Shown here: positions 36,603 through 45,964 of the stretch, piece after piece
Layout: each line of letters starts with the position of its first letter
Position numbering within the stretch: position 1 is the stretch's first letter
Assembly (NCBI RefSeq): GCF_019097595.1
Contig: NC_080722.1
Span: 22,793,130 to 22,857,129, forward strand
Direction of reading: 5' to 3'
DNA: 64,000 nucleotides
DNA from: Hemibagrus wyckioides
Taxonomy: Eukaryota > Chordata > Actinopteri > Siluriformes > Bagridae
The notes under the pieces: model-generated
What the model was told of the DNA's origin: nothing
The model's input: the letters and a program-made list of their open reading frames with translations, nothing else
The model's database searches: none
Program-made: the position numbers and the translations under genes

Positions 36603-37865
36603 CATTTAATATACATTTAAGGACATCTATCTGGCACCACTTTACCATTTCCTGCGCAGTAATAAATCCAGTTTTAGCACACCTAACTAGCAATATCCGT
36701 GTTCCTTGTGATGTTTTCCCTCTTTCACACACACTGGTCATTATTAGGATGGATAAATGGAGCACGCAGGTAGACCAGGCCGCTTATTTGAAAGCAACGC
36801 GATGCGGTACAACTTCCATTGCAGCAAGACGTCTGATTCACTTCACATTCACACTCACCATGGAGAAGTTTGGACATAAGAATTATTCCACCTCCATCCC
36901 ACCCACAAATGATTTGGCCCAGAGTTTTGCAGAGAAAACACCTGTGAAAGAAAGCAGGCATATATTTCATGGTACTGGAAAGGTGATGCTGGAAACCCAG
37001 ATATTCTGATAATCAGACAGCGAGCAAAATCGTGTAAATTTCAATGTTTATGTCTGAAAAAAGATTGGAGCCTATTTGTAGCTATTAATCTAATAGCAGA
37101 ACCTTGATAAGTAATATGTGTGTTATGATTTGTGTATTTTGTGCATATAGCAACTCCAGCTGCTCCATCAGTCGTCCATCGCTACGAAAAATAAGACGAA
37201 ATGCAGAAAAAATGTCTTTTTTAGGCCAAAAAGCATTTTGAGATGTGCAACGAACTAAAAAAAAACTAGTAAAACTCTGTTTTGTGAATTATCAGTGCAA
37301 TGGCTATTCATGAGACTTTTGACATTCCTAAAACCTTCTATTTAACTCACTGAACAATCCTGCTGCAGGTGAAATATTCATTTCATTCAGTGCTTTCGAT
37401 TTAATTATTTAAATAACCAAATTCACACAAGATGCAGGTTTTGTACCTGATCTTGCAGGGGATAATTTATGGGTGTCAATATTATTTTAACTGTCGATAA
37501 ACCTAGCAACACACCATTACACTTCTGTATAATTCTGTTTATTGTGTGTGTGAATGAGAAAGTGAAGCAGGGCTGCTTTTCTAATCACACACACTTGTGT
37601 CTGGTTTGGTATAAGATGCTCCCTCGTTCACCTCCACTGAAAGGTGAGCAGACTTCATACATGAATTAAGAAGCTAGGGATTTTGCATTTCATGTTAGGA
37701 TGTGGTTTTTAGGAGCCCTAAATAGGCTAAACTGTTCTAAGAGAAAGCAGAGTGAAGAACATTAGAAGAAGCTCCTGATTGTATGACATTTTATTACACC
37801 GGATTTTATACAGTGAAGGCAAATACATATTTAAACAATTTTGTTTGTGTTATTTCATTCATGTT
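36600..37865. other. Unassigned noncoding stretch
   Basis: The part 36700-36980 is GC-richer and repeat-free. The open frame 36488-37009 begins inside the TA tract and has no family resemblance. Confidence 0.35.
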
Positions 37866-37866
37866 C

Positions 37867-38390
37867 TACAGCTCTGGAAAAAATAAGAGACCACTGCAAA
37901 AAAATATGTTATTATGTTTTATTTCTTACAGGTGCATGTATTGGTGAGATGAACAGTTTTGTTTGATTTTTTGTGAACTGCTGAAAATATGTCTCCTAAA
38001 TTCCAAATATAACTATTGTTATTTAGAGTGTATATTTAAGGAAATGACAACACATCAAAATAACCCAAGATCATGCAGTATTTGCAGAGCTTTAATAACT
38101 CAAATAAAATAAAATGCAAATAATTTGTAAACAAATTATGTTAATGCTTTGGCTAAATAACATTAAGAAATCAGTATTTGGTGGAATAACCCCGATTTGC
38201 ATGCGTTTTGGCTCCATGCTCTCCACCAGTTTTTCACATTGCTGTTGCGGAACTTTATAACACTCATTTTGCAAACTTTGCTTGATGGTTTGTGACCATC
38301 CATCTTCCTCTTGATAACATTCCAGAGGTTTTCAATAGGGTTCAAATCTGGAGATTGGGCAGTGGTCTCTTATTTTTTTTCAGAGCTGTA
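37867..38390 (-). mobile_element. Internally deleted Tc1-type transposon with both ends
   Basis: Both ends are present. TACAGCTCTGGAAAAAATAA starts at 37867, and its inverted counterpart TCTTATTTTTTTTCAGAGCTGTA ends at 38390 with TA at each edge, as expected of a Tc1 target duplication. A GAGACCACTGC / GCAGTGGTCTC pair continues the inverted repeat inward. Between them, on the minus strand, lies only the C-terminal part of a transposase: NPIENLWNVIKRKMDGH near 38290-38345. A frameshifted continuation, QQQCEKLVESM, lies near 38215-38250. The DNA-binding part and the first two catalytic aspartates are deleted, so this is a MITE-like non-autonomous copy of about 0.5 kb where a full element is about 1.2-1.6 kb. 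Confidence 0.92.
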
Positions 38391-38549
38391 TATATATTAT
38401 ATTATCATTATGACACCACGGCAATAAATACTAATCAACCATTAAATAGCAAAGTAAAGAAGAAATTAGGCTACAGTATTTCACACCTCACAAGAAATAG
38501 TCAATTTTATTACAGTCCACCTTGAAAATGCATTTGTAAGGATGTCTGC

Positions 38550-38890
38550 AACCAATTTGATTTCTTCTCCTCTGTTAGCCATTCTGAGTTGAAATATATA
38601 TATTCTATTTAGTTTGTGCAGTTCATTGCCTCTGACTACTTCAATTATCCAATCAAAGGACGGGAAATTGCTGACGTAATCGTATGCCTGCTAGATGGCC
38701 CCAGTGACGCCAACTCGAAATCTGATTGGTTAATGTAACAATTTCATTGCCACTTATTTTAAGTTACGGGCGCCTGCACTATTGATTTCTTTCACCCTGG
38801 CAACACATGATGTCAGCCACTGGCTGAAATATGATTGGATAAATACTCTCATCATAAATATACACTACTGGAAGCAGCACAACCAAGAGA
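38550..38890. other. CCAAT-box cluster with short inverted repeat
   Basis: Four CCAAT/ATTGG motifs lie at 38552-38556, 38649-38653, 38725-38729 and 38834-38838, with a CRE-like TGACGTAA at about 38673-38680. An 11-base inverted repeat pairs TTATCCAATCA (38645-38655) with TGATTGGATAA (38832-38842). The block could be a promoter-like or enhancer element, or a small DNA transposon end pair. The sequence alone does not separate these. Confidence 0.35.
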
Positions 38891-38949
38891 AAAGCTATGA
38901 AATGTAGAGAAGCAGAGATGGCATTGCTATATATATATAAACATATATA

Positions 38950-39330
38950 TTTGGCTGATTACACTTACAGCATGTGGCAGATGCTTTTATCCAGAATGCC
39001 TTAAAGAAGTGTTTTAAAGTCTCGATCAATGAATCAATGAATACATCAATACTGGTTCTCTAGACCCAGACAAATACCATCAATCTAAAACCTCTGTTTG
39101 CTGATAATATAGCCAGAAAAACACACTTTTTAAAATTAAAGTGCTAATTTAACAAATTTACTTCAGAAAGAGTTAGGTCTTTTGATATAGTTTAAAGACT
39201 CACTGTTCAGACATCTATGGGAAGTTCCACTCACTCTACCGCTCAGGTGACACAACACGCAAGAGTCTAGATAAGTAGCATCGTTCTAGCCTGAGAGATG
39301 GTGGAGCCAGCAGAGTAGTGCTCATACACA
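38950..39330 (-). repeat. Decayed dispersed repeat with SINE-like 3' module
   Basis: GCATGTGGCAGATGCTTTTA plus TCCAGAATGCCTTA is the reverse complement of the SINE 3' module found at 2700 and 45640. The sequence after it, through AATACATCAATACTGGTTCT and CTGAGAGATGGTGGAGCCAG, resembles a widespread fish repeat. The family is not certain. Confidence 0.5.
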
Positions 39331-39689
39331 CTTCTGTTAAACCATCACTGGAAAAGAGTTGCAGGATGACCCAAAAGCAGCAGTTACACAGAGAGCAAGA
39401 AGCAATTCTGCTTCAAGCAAAGCAGTTCTTACATCCCAGTAAAAACCCAATTCAGGAGCAGTCAGATGTGACAAAAATAAATAAATAAATAAACAGAAAT
39501 CTTTGGCATTAATCACACATTATTGAAGGTAACCGGGAGGAAGTGAAATGCTCGGTATACATTAGAGGAAAACTCAATCTCAAGAAAACTAGAAGACATC
39601 CAAATTAAAACAAAACATCTAATTACTTTTTTTTTACTTACTTTATTTTTTAACAAAAATGCTACAAGCCATGCCATTAGTAATAATAT

Positions 39690-39748
39690 ATTATTATTAT
39701 TATTATTATTATCATTATTATTATTATTATCATTATTATTATTATTAA
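39690..39748. repeat. (ATT)n microsatellite
   Basis: About 19 TTA/ATT units with two CAT interruptions. Confidence 0.97.
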
Positions 39749-39927
39749 GTGTTTATTCTGGTTTTTTAGTGATGACAGTTCAGTACTTTGGACATGAGTG
39801 AAAAAAAATGTTTGAAGGTTTGAAGAAAAATAGACCTGTTTTTCTTAGTCCCAAGTACTCACAGTAATATTGGCAAATGCACATTTAGATATAGTTGCTT
39901 TGGAGTGGAGAAAGAGTGAGATCAGGT

Positions 39928-39929
<2 letters not shown>

Positions 39930-39965
<36 letters not shown>

Positions 39966-40006
39966 GAGAGAGAGAGAGAGAGAGAAAGAGACAGACAGAC
40001 AGACAT
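39930..40006. repeat. (GA)n microsatellite with (CAGA)n end
   Basis: About 28 GA units with one TG interruption, ending in four ACAG units. The open frames here on both strands consist of RERE or SLSL runs and are artefacts. Confidence 0.98.
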
Positions 40007-40009
40007 AAA

Positions 40010-40520
40010 AAGCAGACACAAAAAAAGAAGAAAGGGAGGAAAGACCAACATGATAGAGAGAGATGCTTTAAAGTACGCTTGGGGGCGGATCTGCATAAGT
40101 ATGAACAGCATTTCAGGCCTGGCAGAAACACCGAGTGGTGTAGAAACCAAAAATTGGCCTCTTGAGTGGAGCCACGCAGAGGTCAATAGACAGAGCTGAA
40201 ACCACTGTTGATCCTGGCAAGGCAGAGCAGCAGTCACAACGGGGGAGTCTACCTAAGCGAAGTGGATCAGCAGAGGTTACAACAAAACAGAATTGATATG
40301 CTTTATAGTGCCCGCAAGGGTAACATTTCTTGTGGTGAGCAGGAGGATGATGACAGGATGTAGCGAGGAGAGCCTGAATGTGCTGCAGATCATAGTCGCC
40401 GGCCACTGAATGATTGCACACTCGTCCCTCATTTGGATTTTTCCCGCCATCCGAGTCTGCTGTTCCGTTTTCACAGGTCTGATAAGTGTCTGCAGAGGTC
40501 TGAGTCTGTGTCTTTCCTTA
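40010..40520. other. Candidate conserved noncoding block
   Basis: Repeat-free and GC-richer than its flanks, with CpGs at 40395-40450. A 102-codon frame on the minus strand (40113-40421) has no family resemblance and shows no splice or initiation support, so I do not call it a gene. Confidence 0.3.
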
Positions 40521-41985
40521 CGAAGCTTAACTTATTACATACATTCTAATACATTATACTGTGAGTGCTAGTATGGCAATGCTAACACAGCCTGTTATGG
40601 AACACAGTTTCATGGGAGAGCTTGTTAGCATATTAGGCCCTGATAGTACTGAGATAGACTGCCACTACTGTCATTTCTCATCTTATTGGAAACAGATCGT
40701 TCTCTACACACGATAAAGGGGTGGATATTTATTTACACAGATGCATGGTAACATCAGACTGACTGATTGGTACTTTATGAGGGATTACAACTCCATTCCA
40801 CTGAACTCGGCTTAATTGCTTGTGTTAAATCAAATCTCCATTTTTCTGCCGGTGATTGTTTTGGTCTGACAGTTTGAACTGCCATGTAAGTACTCGGTTA
40901 TTGAGAATGACTTCTTCCCTCAGAAACAAGTCACAAGCTATCTGGCTGATCAAGCCCAGGCATTAACTGGACAGCTTTGATTTATGTCTTCCAAACTGTA
41001 ACCTTGACCCTGTGATCACTCGTGCCTCCTGACCTTTACCCCTTGCTCACACTCCCAACTCCATATTTTACTTCAAGTCCAATCTCTAATCCAACACTTC
41101 AGCCTCTCTTGCCTTCCAATGTTCTGCTTACCTCTACCCATGTGTTTATTTTTCTCTCAATGCCCCGCTCAAGCTAATGAAAATATTTTCCTCAAACTTC
41201 CACAAACTGTATCAGCATGAATGCTGTTCAGGTGAGCAGGGACTTGCGAGGGTCCTGTGCATAAACACAAACACAGTTTGGGCAGGGCTTCACCATTTTG
41301 ATTGAGCAATGAAGGAAACATGTGTCCTTCCCAAAGACTGATGGGTAAATACTGGCCCAACTCTATGGCACCCCTGAGGTTTGGGAGAGTGTTTGTTAGG
41401 CTAAGCGGAGTTGATGCTCATCTGTGGCAGGTCTGCTGAACAGAGTGTTCTGTAGAGCAAGGGTGCTGTTCCCCTACCAGAGAGTGCTTCACTACAATTT
41501 TACATGCTGGAGTTTTTCTTTTTTCAAGTATTTTTTTCTTCATAGAAAGTAGAAAAGTTTGTTATCTGCTGCTTGATTTCAAGGATATTTGTGTGCTTTT
41601 GATATTCCGTTTATAAATTAAGTAATTATAAGTAGTTTGTCCTTAAAAAGTGTGCTTCACAATAAAACATTTTTCAGATACCTTATTAAATGACTTAATA
41701 AACTGCTACAGCAATCAGAAGACAGCATTCCTATCTGACTTAACACTGCCTTAAAATACTGTCAGTAAAATAGGAAATTTTGTAGAAATGTATCAGTTCA
41801 TTTAAGGTATTTTTCGCTTTTCCACAAGTCGTCCATTACATGTGAAAGATTTTAGCTCTGTAATTCTGTATATGTTAACATATAAGCATTCAAATTCACC
41901 TTTGATCAAATATTCAGGAGTGAGCTTCCTGACGATCATGAGAGGAAGAAAATTGATGAGGTTTCCCAAATTATAGATATTAAAT
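40521..41985. other. Unassigned noncoding stretch
   Basis: No gene or known repeat was recognised. Confidence 0.4.
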
Positions 41986-41989
41986 TACT

Positions 41990-42105
41990 TGCTCTTTTTA
42001 GAACTGAAGCAGGATGCACTGAGTTGTTAAAGGAACAGTGCTGGGATTTGAATACATAACCTCATGAGCAGTAGCCCAGGACTTTAACCACTGAGTTACT
42101 GTAAA
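41990..42105 (-). repeat. tRNA-derived SINE head fragment
   Basis: On the minus strand this reads GTAACTCAGTGGTTAAAGTC (A-box region), then a B-box-like TATTCAAATCCCAGC. The SINE body is missing or decayed. It lies about 150 bases from a plus-strand copy, so the pair is head to head. Confidence 0.7.
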
Positions 42106-42257
42106 GATATTATCAGCATTTCCTTAATGTCTTCTTGTCATTTTTTATGCTAGTTAATGCTGGTTAACTACAATTTGAATACTTAATATTTCTATGCTAA
42201 TAATGCAAGCCTGCTACTTTTCATGCTCTTATTCATTTAAGAGTAAAAGGGGTAGCC

Positions 42258-42425
42258 CAGGGATGTGGTAGCTTAGTGGTGAAGACGTTGGGCTACTCCT
42301 TGGAAGGGTGTGAGCTCAAATCACAGGTCCACCAAGCTGCTACTGCTGGTCCCCTGAGCAAGATCCTCAATTGCTCATCTGTTTGAAATGAGATTTAAAA
42401 AATGTGTGATGTGTATTGAATAAAG
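42258..42425 (+). repeat. tRNA-derived SINE
   Basis: The A-box region GTAGCTTAGTGGTGAAG is followed by a B-box-like GAGCTCAAATCACAGG. The body then reads CTGCTACTGCTGGTCCCCTG and AGCAAGATCCTCAA. The 3' module is decayed after about 42390. Confidence 0.85.
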
Positions 42426-42429
42426 CTTT

Positions 42430-43015
42430 GTGACTTTGCTTGAACAAATCTTCTTCTAGGGGCTTCCCTTGTTGCACCAACTTCCACTTATTTTGATAGT
42501 TTGCACCAGATTCCCAAGGAATCTGTGCTTTATTTGTAATTTTTTATGCAATATTCCTATTTTTCCCTTAAGTTTAATTCACAGCTTGGATGGAAGCAAA
42601 GCTAGTGTAAGCTAATAACCCTTGTAAATGTTGAGTTGGGTTACTCCATTACTGACTGGTTAATTGCAGATTTTTAAATTGTAATAAATGATACCTGTTA
42701 AAAATCTCTTGTTTTAAACAGCACATCAGGTCTGTGAATTATTGACCAGTGCTGTTGAGAGTTTACAATATTGTTGTCATAGTCCGAATCCTACCACATG
42801 ATAACAGAATGCAAATATATGCAAAATGAAAACACCTGAATCTGTTAAGACTGCTAGATTTCTGGCCTCCTTCACTTAAAGCTCTGTGTGAGGCAGCTCT
42901 TGTCTGGCACAGTGCCCATGCTGACCCTCAAAGGTCCCTTTATAAATATTTGGCATGGCCACTTAGAATCAACATTTGCACTTTTCAGGTCATTATGCCA
43001 CGACTTGGGAGTCTG
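42430..43015. other. Unassigned noncoding stretch
   Basis: AT-rich. The last 150 bases could be the eroded end of the adjacent Tc1 relic, but no terminal repeat is visible. Confidence 0.35.
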
Positions 43016-43019
43016 GCTG

Positions 43020-43498
43020 AGACAACTGAAGGAGGTCCTTAAAGAAATGTAATTACCAAAAACATCAACTGCAATGCATCTTTTTCTATCCATGTTGTCA
43101 TGCTGTGAGTCTCCTGTTCTACAACATCCCAAAAGATTTCTTCTGGATTCAGATCGAGTGACTGGGAAGGCCGCTGAAGAACACTGAACTCATTGTCATC
43201 TTCATGAAACCAGTTTGAGACGATTTTCGCTTGTGTCATGGTGTGTTATCATGATGGAAGTAGCCATTGGAAGATGTTGCTGATCATGTGATCAGCAACA
43301 ATACTGTAATAGTCTGGCATTCCAGAGAAGATCAATTTTTCAATCAATAATCATTCAATTGGTTAACAGGTCCAAAGTGTGCTAAGAAAACATTCCCCAC
43401 ACTATTACACCACCTCCACCAGCCTGGACTGTTGACACAAGGAAGGTTGGATCCATGGATCCATCTGTGTGCCTCATTTCCAAAGATCAAATTTTGTG
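43020..43498 (-). pseudogene. Tc1-type transposase relic (family A)
   Basis: The minus strand carries the middle and C-terminal part of a Tc1 transposase in broken frames. VSTVQAGGGGVIVWGMFS near 43385-43440 is the glycine-rich box between the first and second catalytic aspartates, followed at once by TAG where the family has a tryptophan. SNGYFHHDNTP near 43245-43270 covers the second aspartate. WFHEDDNEFSVLQRPSQSLD followed by LNPEEIFWDVVE near 43130-43215 covers the third residue. The N-terminal DNA-binding part is absent. The family differs from the relic immediately to its right, and the two meet near 43498. Confidence 0.85.
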
Positions 43499-43499
43499 A

Positions 43500-44799
43500 A
43501 AAAATGCTGCAGCAGGCTAGTCCATTGTGCTGAAATTTCCTAGCCCATTTTGCTGAAATTTCATTGCAGCAACTCTAAAAGGTACTCAGTAGTTTGTATG
43601 GCCCCCACGTGCTTGTATACATGCCTGACAATGTCTCATTAGGCATCACTGAGCTCCTGGACAGTCTGAGGTGTAACCTGGCGGCATTGGATGGACCAGA
43701 GGTGTTTTATTGGATTTAGGTCACACAAGCACGGGGGCCATTCAATGGTATGAATTCCTTGATCCTCTAGGAACTGCCTGCATACTCTCGCCACATGAGG
43801 CCGGGCATTGTCGTGCACCAGAAGGATTCCAGGACCCACCGCACCAGCATAGGGTCTGACAAGGATTTCATCCTGATACCTAATGGCAGTTAGGGTGCCA
43901 TTGTCTATCCTGTAGAGGCCTGTGTGTCGCTCCATGGATATGCCTTCCCAGACCATCACTGACCCACCACCAAACCAGTCATGCTGAACGGTGTTACAGG
44001 CAGCATAACATTCTCCATGGCTTCTCCAAACCCTTTCACGTCTGTCACATATGCTCAGGGTGAACCTGCTCTCATCTGTAAAAAGTACAGAGCACCAGTG
44101 GCAGACCTGCCAATTTTGGTGTTTAATGGCAAATGCTAATTGAGCTCCACGGTGCTGGGCAGTGAGCACAGGGCCCACTAGAGGACGTTGGGCCCTCAGG
44201 CCACCCTCATGAATTCTGTTTCTGATTGTTTGGTCAGAGACATTTACACAAGTGGTCTGCTGGAGGTCATTTTGTAGGGCTCTGGCAGGGCTCATCCTGT
44301 TCCTCCTTGAACAAAGGAGCAGATACTGGTCCTGCTGATGGGTTAAGGACCTTCTATGTCCCTGTCCAGCATTCCTAGAGTAACTGCCTGTCTGCTGGAA
44401 TCTCCTCCATGCTCTTGAAACTGTGTTGGGAGACACAGCAAACCTTCTGGCAATTGCACATATTGAATTCCTGGAGGATTTGGACTGCCTGTGCAACCTC
44501 TGTAGGGTCCAGGTATTGCCTCATGCTACCAGTAGTCACACTGATCCTAGCCAAATGAAAACTAGTGAAAAACAGTCAGAAAAGATGAGTGGGGGAGAAA
44601 ATGTCAGTGGCCTCCACCTGTAAATCCATTCCTGTTTTGGGGGAATCTCATTGTTGCCCATCTAATGCACCTGTTGTAAATTTCATTAACATCAAAGCAG
44701 CTGAGACTGATTAACAACCCCCTCTGCTATGTAACGTACCATATCAATATCCCATGAGTTTAAATGACTTGACTTAAGTGTTCCTTTAATTTTTTGAGC

Positions 44800-44802
<3 letters not shown>
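43500..44802 (-). mobile_element. Tc1-type transposon (family B), one end preserved
   Basis: The 5' end lies at about 44802, where the minus strand begins ACCGCTCAAAAAATTAAAGG, the known end of this Tc1 family. It abuts a TA microsatellite. Some 280 bases of 5' leader follow, then the transposase pseudogene. The far end is truncated near 43500 without a matching terminal repeat. Near it a 23-base segment is tandemly duplicated (43517-43539 and 43540-43562, beginning CTAGTCCATT and CTAGCCCATT). Confidence 0.9.
43586..44524 (-). pseudogene. Tc1-type transposase pseudogene (family B)
   Basis: A long minus-strand frame covers most of a Tc1 transposase. An HTH region ([20 protein letters not shown]) is followed by a second HTH and a catalytic domain with TDESRF and HDNARPH for the two aspartates. 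The third catalytic residue is lost: the sequence reads LNPIKHLW where the family has LNPIEHLW, a glutamate-to-lysine change at the 34-residue spacing. A few residues are also missing just after it. The ancestral ATG at 44522-44524 is out of frame with the main body because of an upstream indel. The frame stops early near 43639, with the final residues (GAIQTT) visible only in another frame before the ancestral stop at 43586-43588. No active enzyme is possible. Confidence 0.92.

Positions 44803-44832
<30 letters not shown>
44802..44832. repeat. (TA)n microsatellite at the Tc1 edge
   Basis: About 15 TA units directly abutting the terminal repeat of the family B Tc1 element. Confidence 0.97.
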
Positions 44833-44836
<4 letters not shown>

Positions 44837-45390
44837 CATTGAGCACAATTAAACAGAACACTAACTTCTCCTTCTTCTATTTCCTCAGATGACAAGACGG
44901 AGTGGCATGTCCACATCCTAAATAATCTTCAATAGCCTGCACTGTTGCCTCAATTAACCTTAACTTAACTTGACTGGTTTTGTCGTTGGTCTTCTGCAAA
45001 GACTCAGGAGTTCATTTAGGTTGTAAGATTATTTCATTTTGATTTAGATTCACTACGAAAGCTGCGTACTCTGTGGTTGCAGAAGACATATGACTTGGAA
45101 AGGTTACAATAACAAAACCCATAAAAGAGAACATTGAAATTTGTCTGAGTTTTTTTTTTTTTTTTTTACAAGGGACTTCAGTGGATGCATGACGTGAGCA
45201 CTTCATTAGAGATGGTAAAGTCATCACTGAACATTATTCTTGGCGATGCAGCTCTGTGCAGCTAATCTCGTGCAGGTTTATTGTGTGTGTGTGTGATATA
45301 GAAGCGCACACAACTACAGATAGTCAGTTTAGAGGAAGGGTTAACATGCACCAATAAAAGGAGAGAAGCCGAGCACAGTATGCACATTTG
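44833..45390. other. Unassigned noncoding stretch
   Basis: Includes a poly-T run at about 45152-45168. No gene was recognised. Confidence 0.4.

Positions 45391-45448
<58 letters not shown>
45391..45448. repeat. (ATA)n microsatellite
   Basis: About 19 uninterrupted trinucleotide units. Confidence 0.98.
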
Positions 45449-45449
<1 letters not shown>

Positions 45450-45552
45450 AGCTCAAAGTGATTCCCATGTCTTTGCAAAATAAAAAAGGAACAAAACAAT
45501 AAAACAAGCCAACAACAATAATAATCAAATATTATTATTATTATATATATTA

Positions 45553-45665
45553 CAAGCTACCACTGCTGGGGCCCTGAGCAAGGCCCTTAACATTCAGTTG
45601 CATAAATAAGATAAATGTAAGTTGCTCGGGAAAAGTGCATCTGCCAAATGCCAGAAATGTAAGAC
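45553..45665 (+). repeat. tRNA-derived SINE, 5'-truncated
   Basis: AGCTACCACTGCTGGGGCCC begins the body, followed by CCTGAGCAAGGCCCTTAAC. The 3' module GTAAGTTGCTCGGGAAAAGT and CATCTGCCAAATGCC ends it. The tRNA head is absent. Confidence 0.85.
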
Positions 45666-45729
45666 ACTGTACTGCCCTAAAGGCTTATAGTTGCTATAAT
45701 GTCAGCCATACAGAAACTCATTTGATTCT

Positions 45730-45960
45730 GACCTTAAATGTGACTGTAAACCTATCCCTTGGGACTCAGGGGATATTGTGGGCAGGGTGTCAACTCATTG
45801 CAGGACACATTCACACACCAGACAAGCTTACAATGCATTTCTTCAGACTAGGAGAGGAAACCTGGATAAATACCTGGAGTAGACCCTTGTGAAATTCCGC
45901 ACACAGAGCTGCGAACCCTGAGGGTACATAGTAGACATAATAGCCACTAAACCACCAACA
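45730..45960 (-). repeat. V-SINE, decayed
   Basis: The order GGGACTCAGGGGATATTG, CAGGGTGTCAACTCATTGCA, GGACACATTCACACACCAGA and GGAGAGGAAACCTGGATAA, with a terminal AGCCACTAAACCACC, is the reverse complement of a V-SINE. The centre is shortened compared with the copy at 12798. Confidence 0.75.
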
Positions 45961-45964
45961 ACAT

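Noticed and set aside
36488..37009. 173-codon frame starting in a TA tract
   Set aside because: The first third is Tyr-Ile repeats, and the rest has no family resemblance.
39845..40237. 130-codon minus-strand frame
   Set aside because: Its core is Ser-Leu repeats from the GA microsatellite, and the flanks match nothing.
40113..40421. 102-codon minus-strand frame in a GC-richer block
   Set aside because: Cysteine- and histidine-containing but without a spacing pattern of any known zinc-binding family. No support for transcription or splicing.
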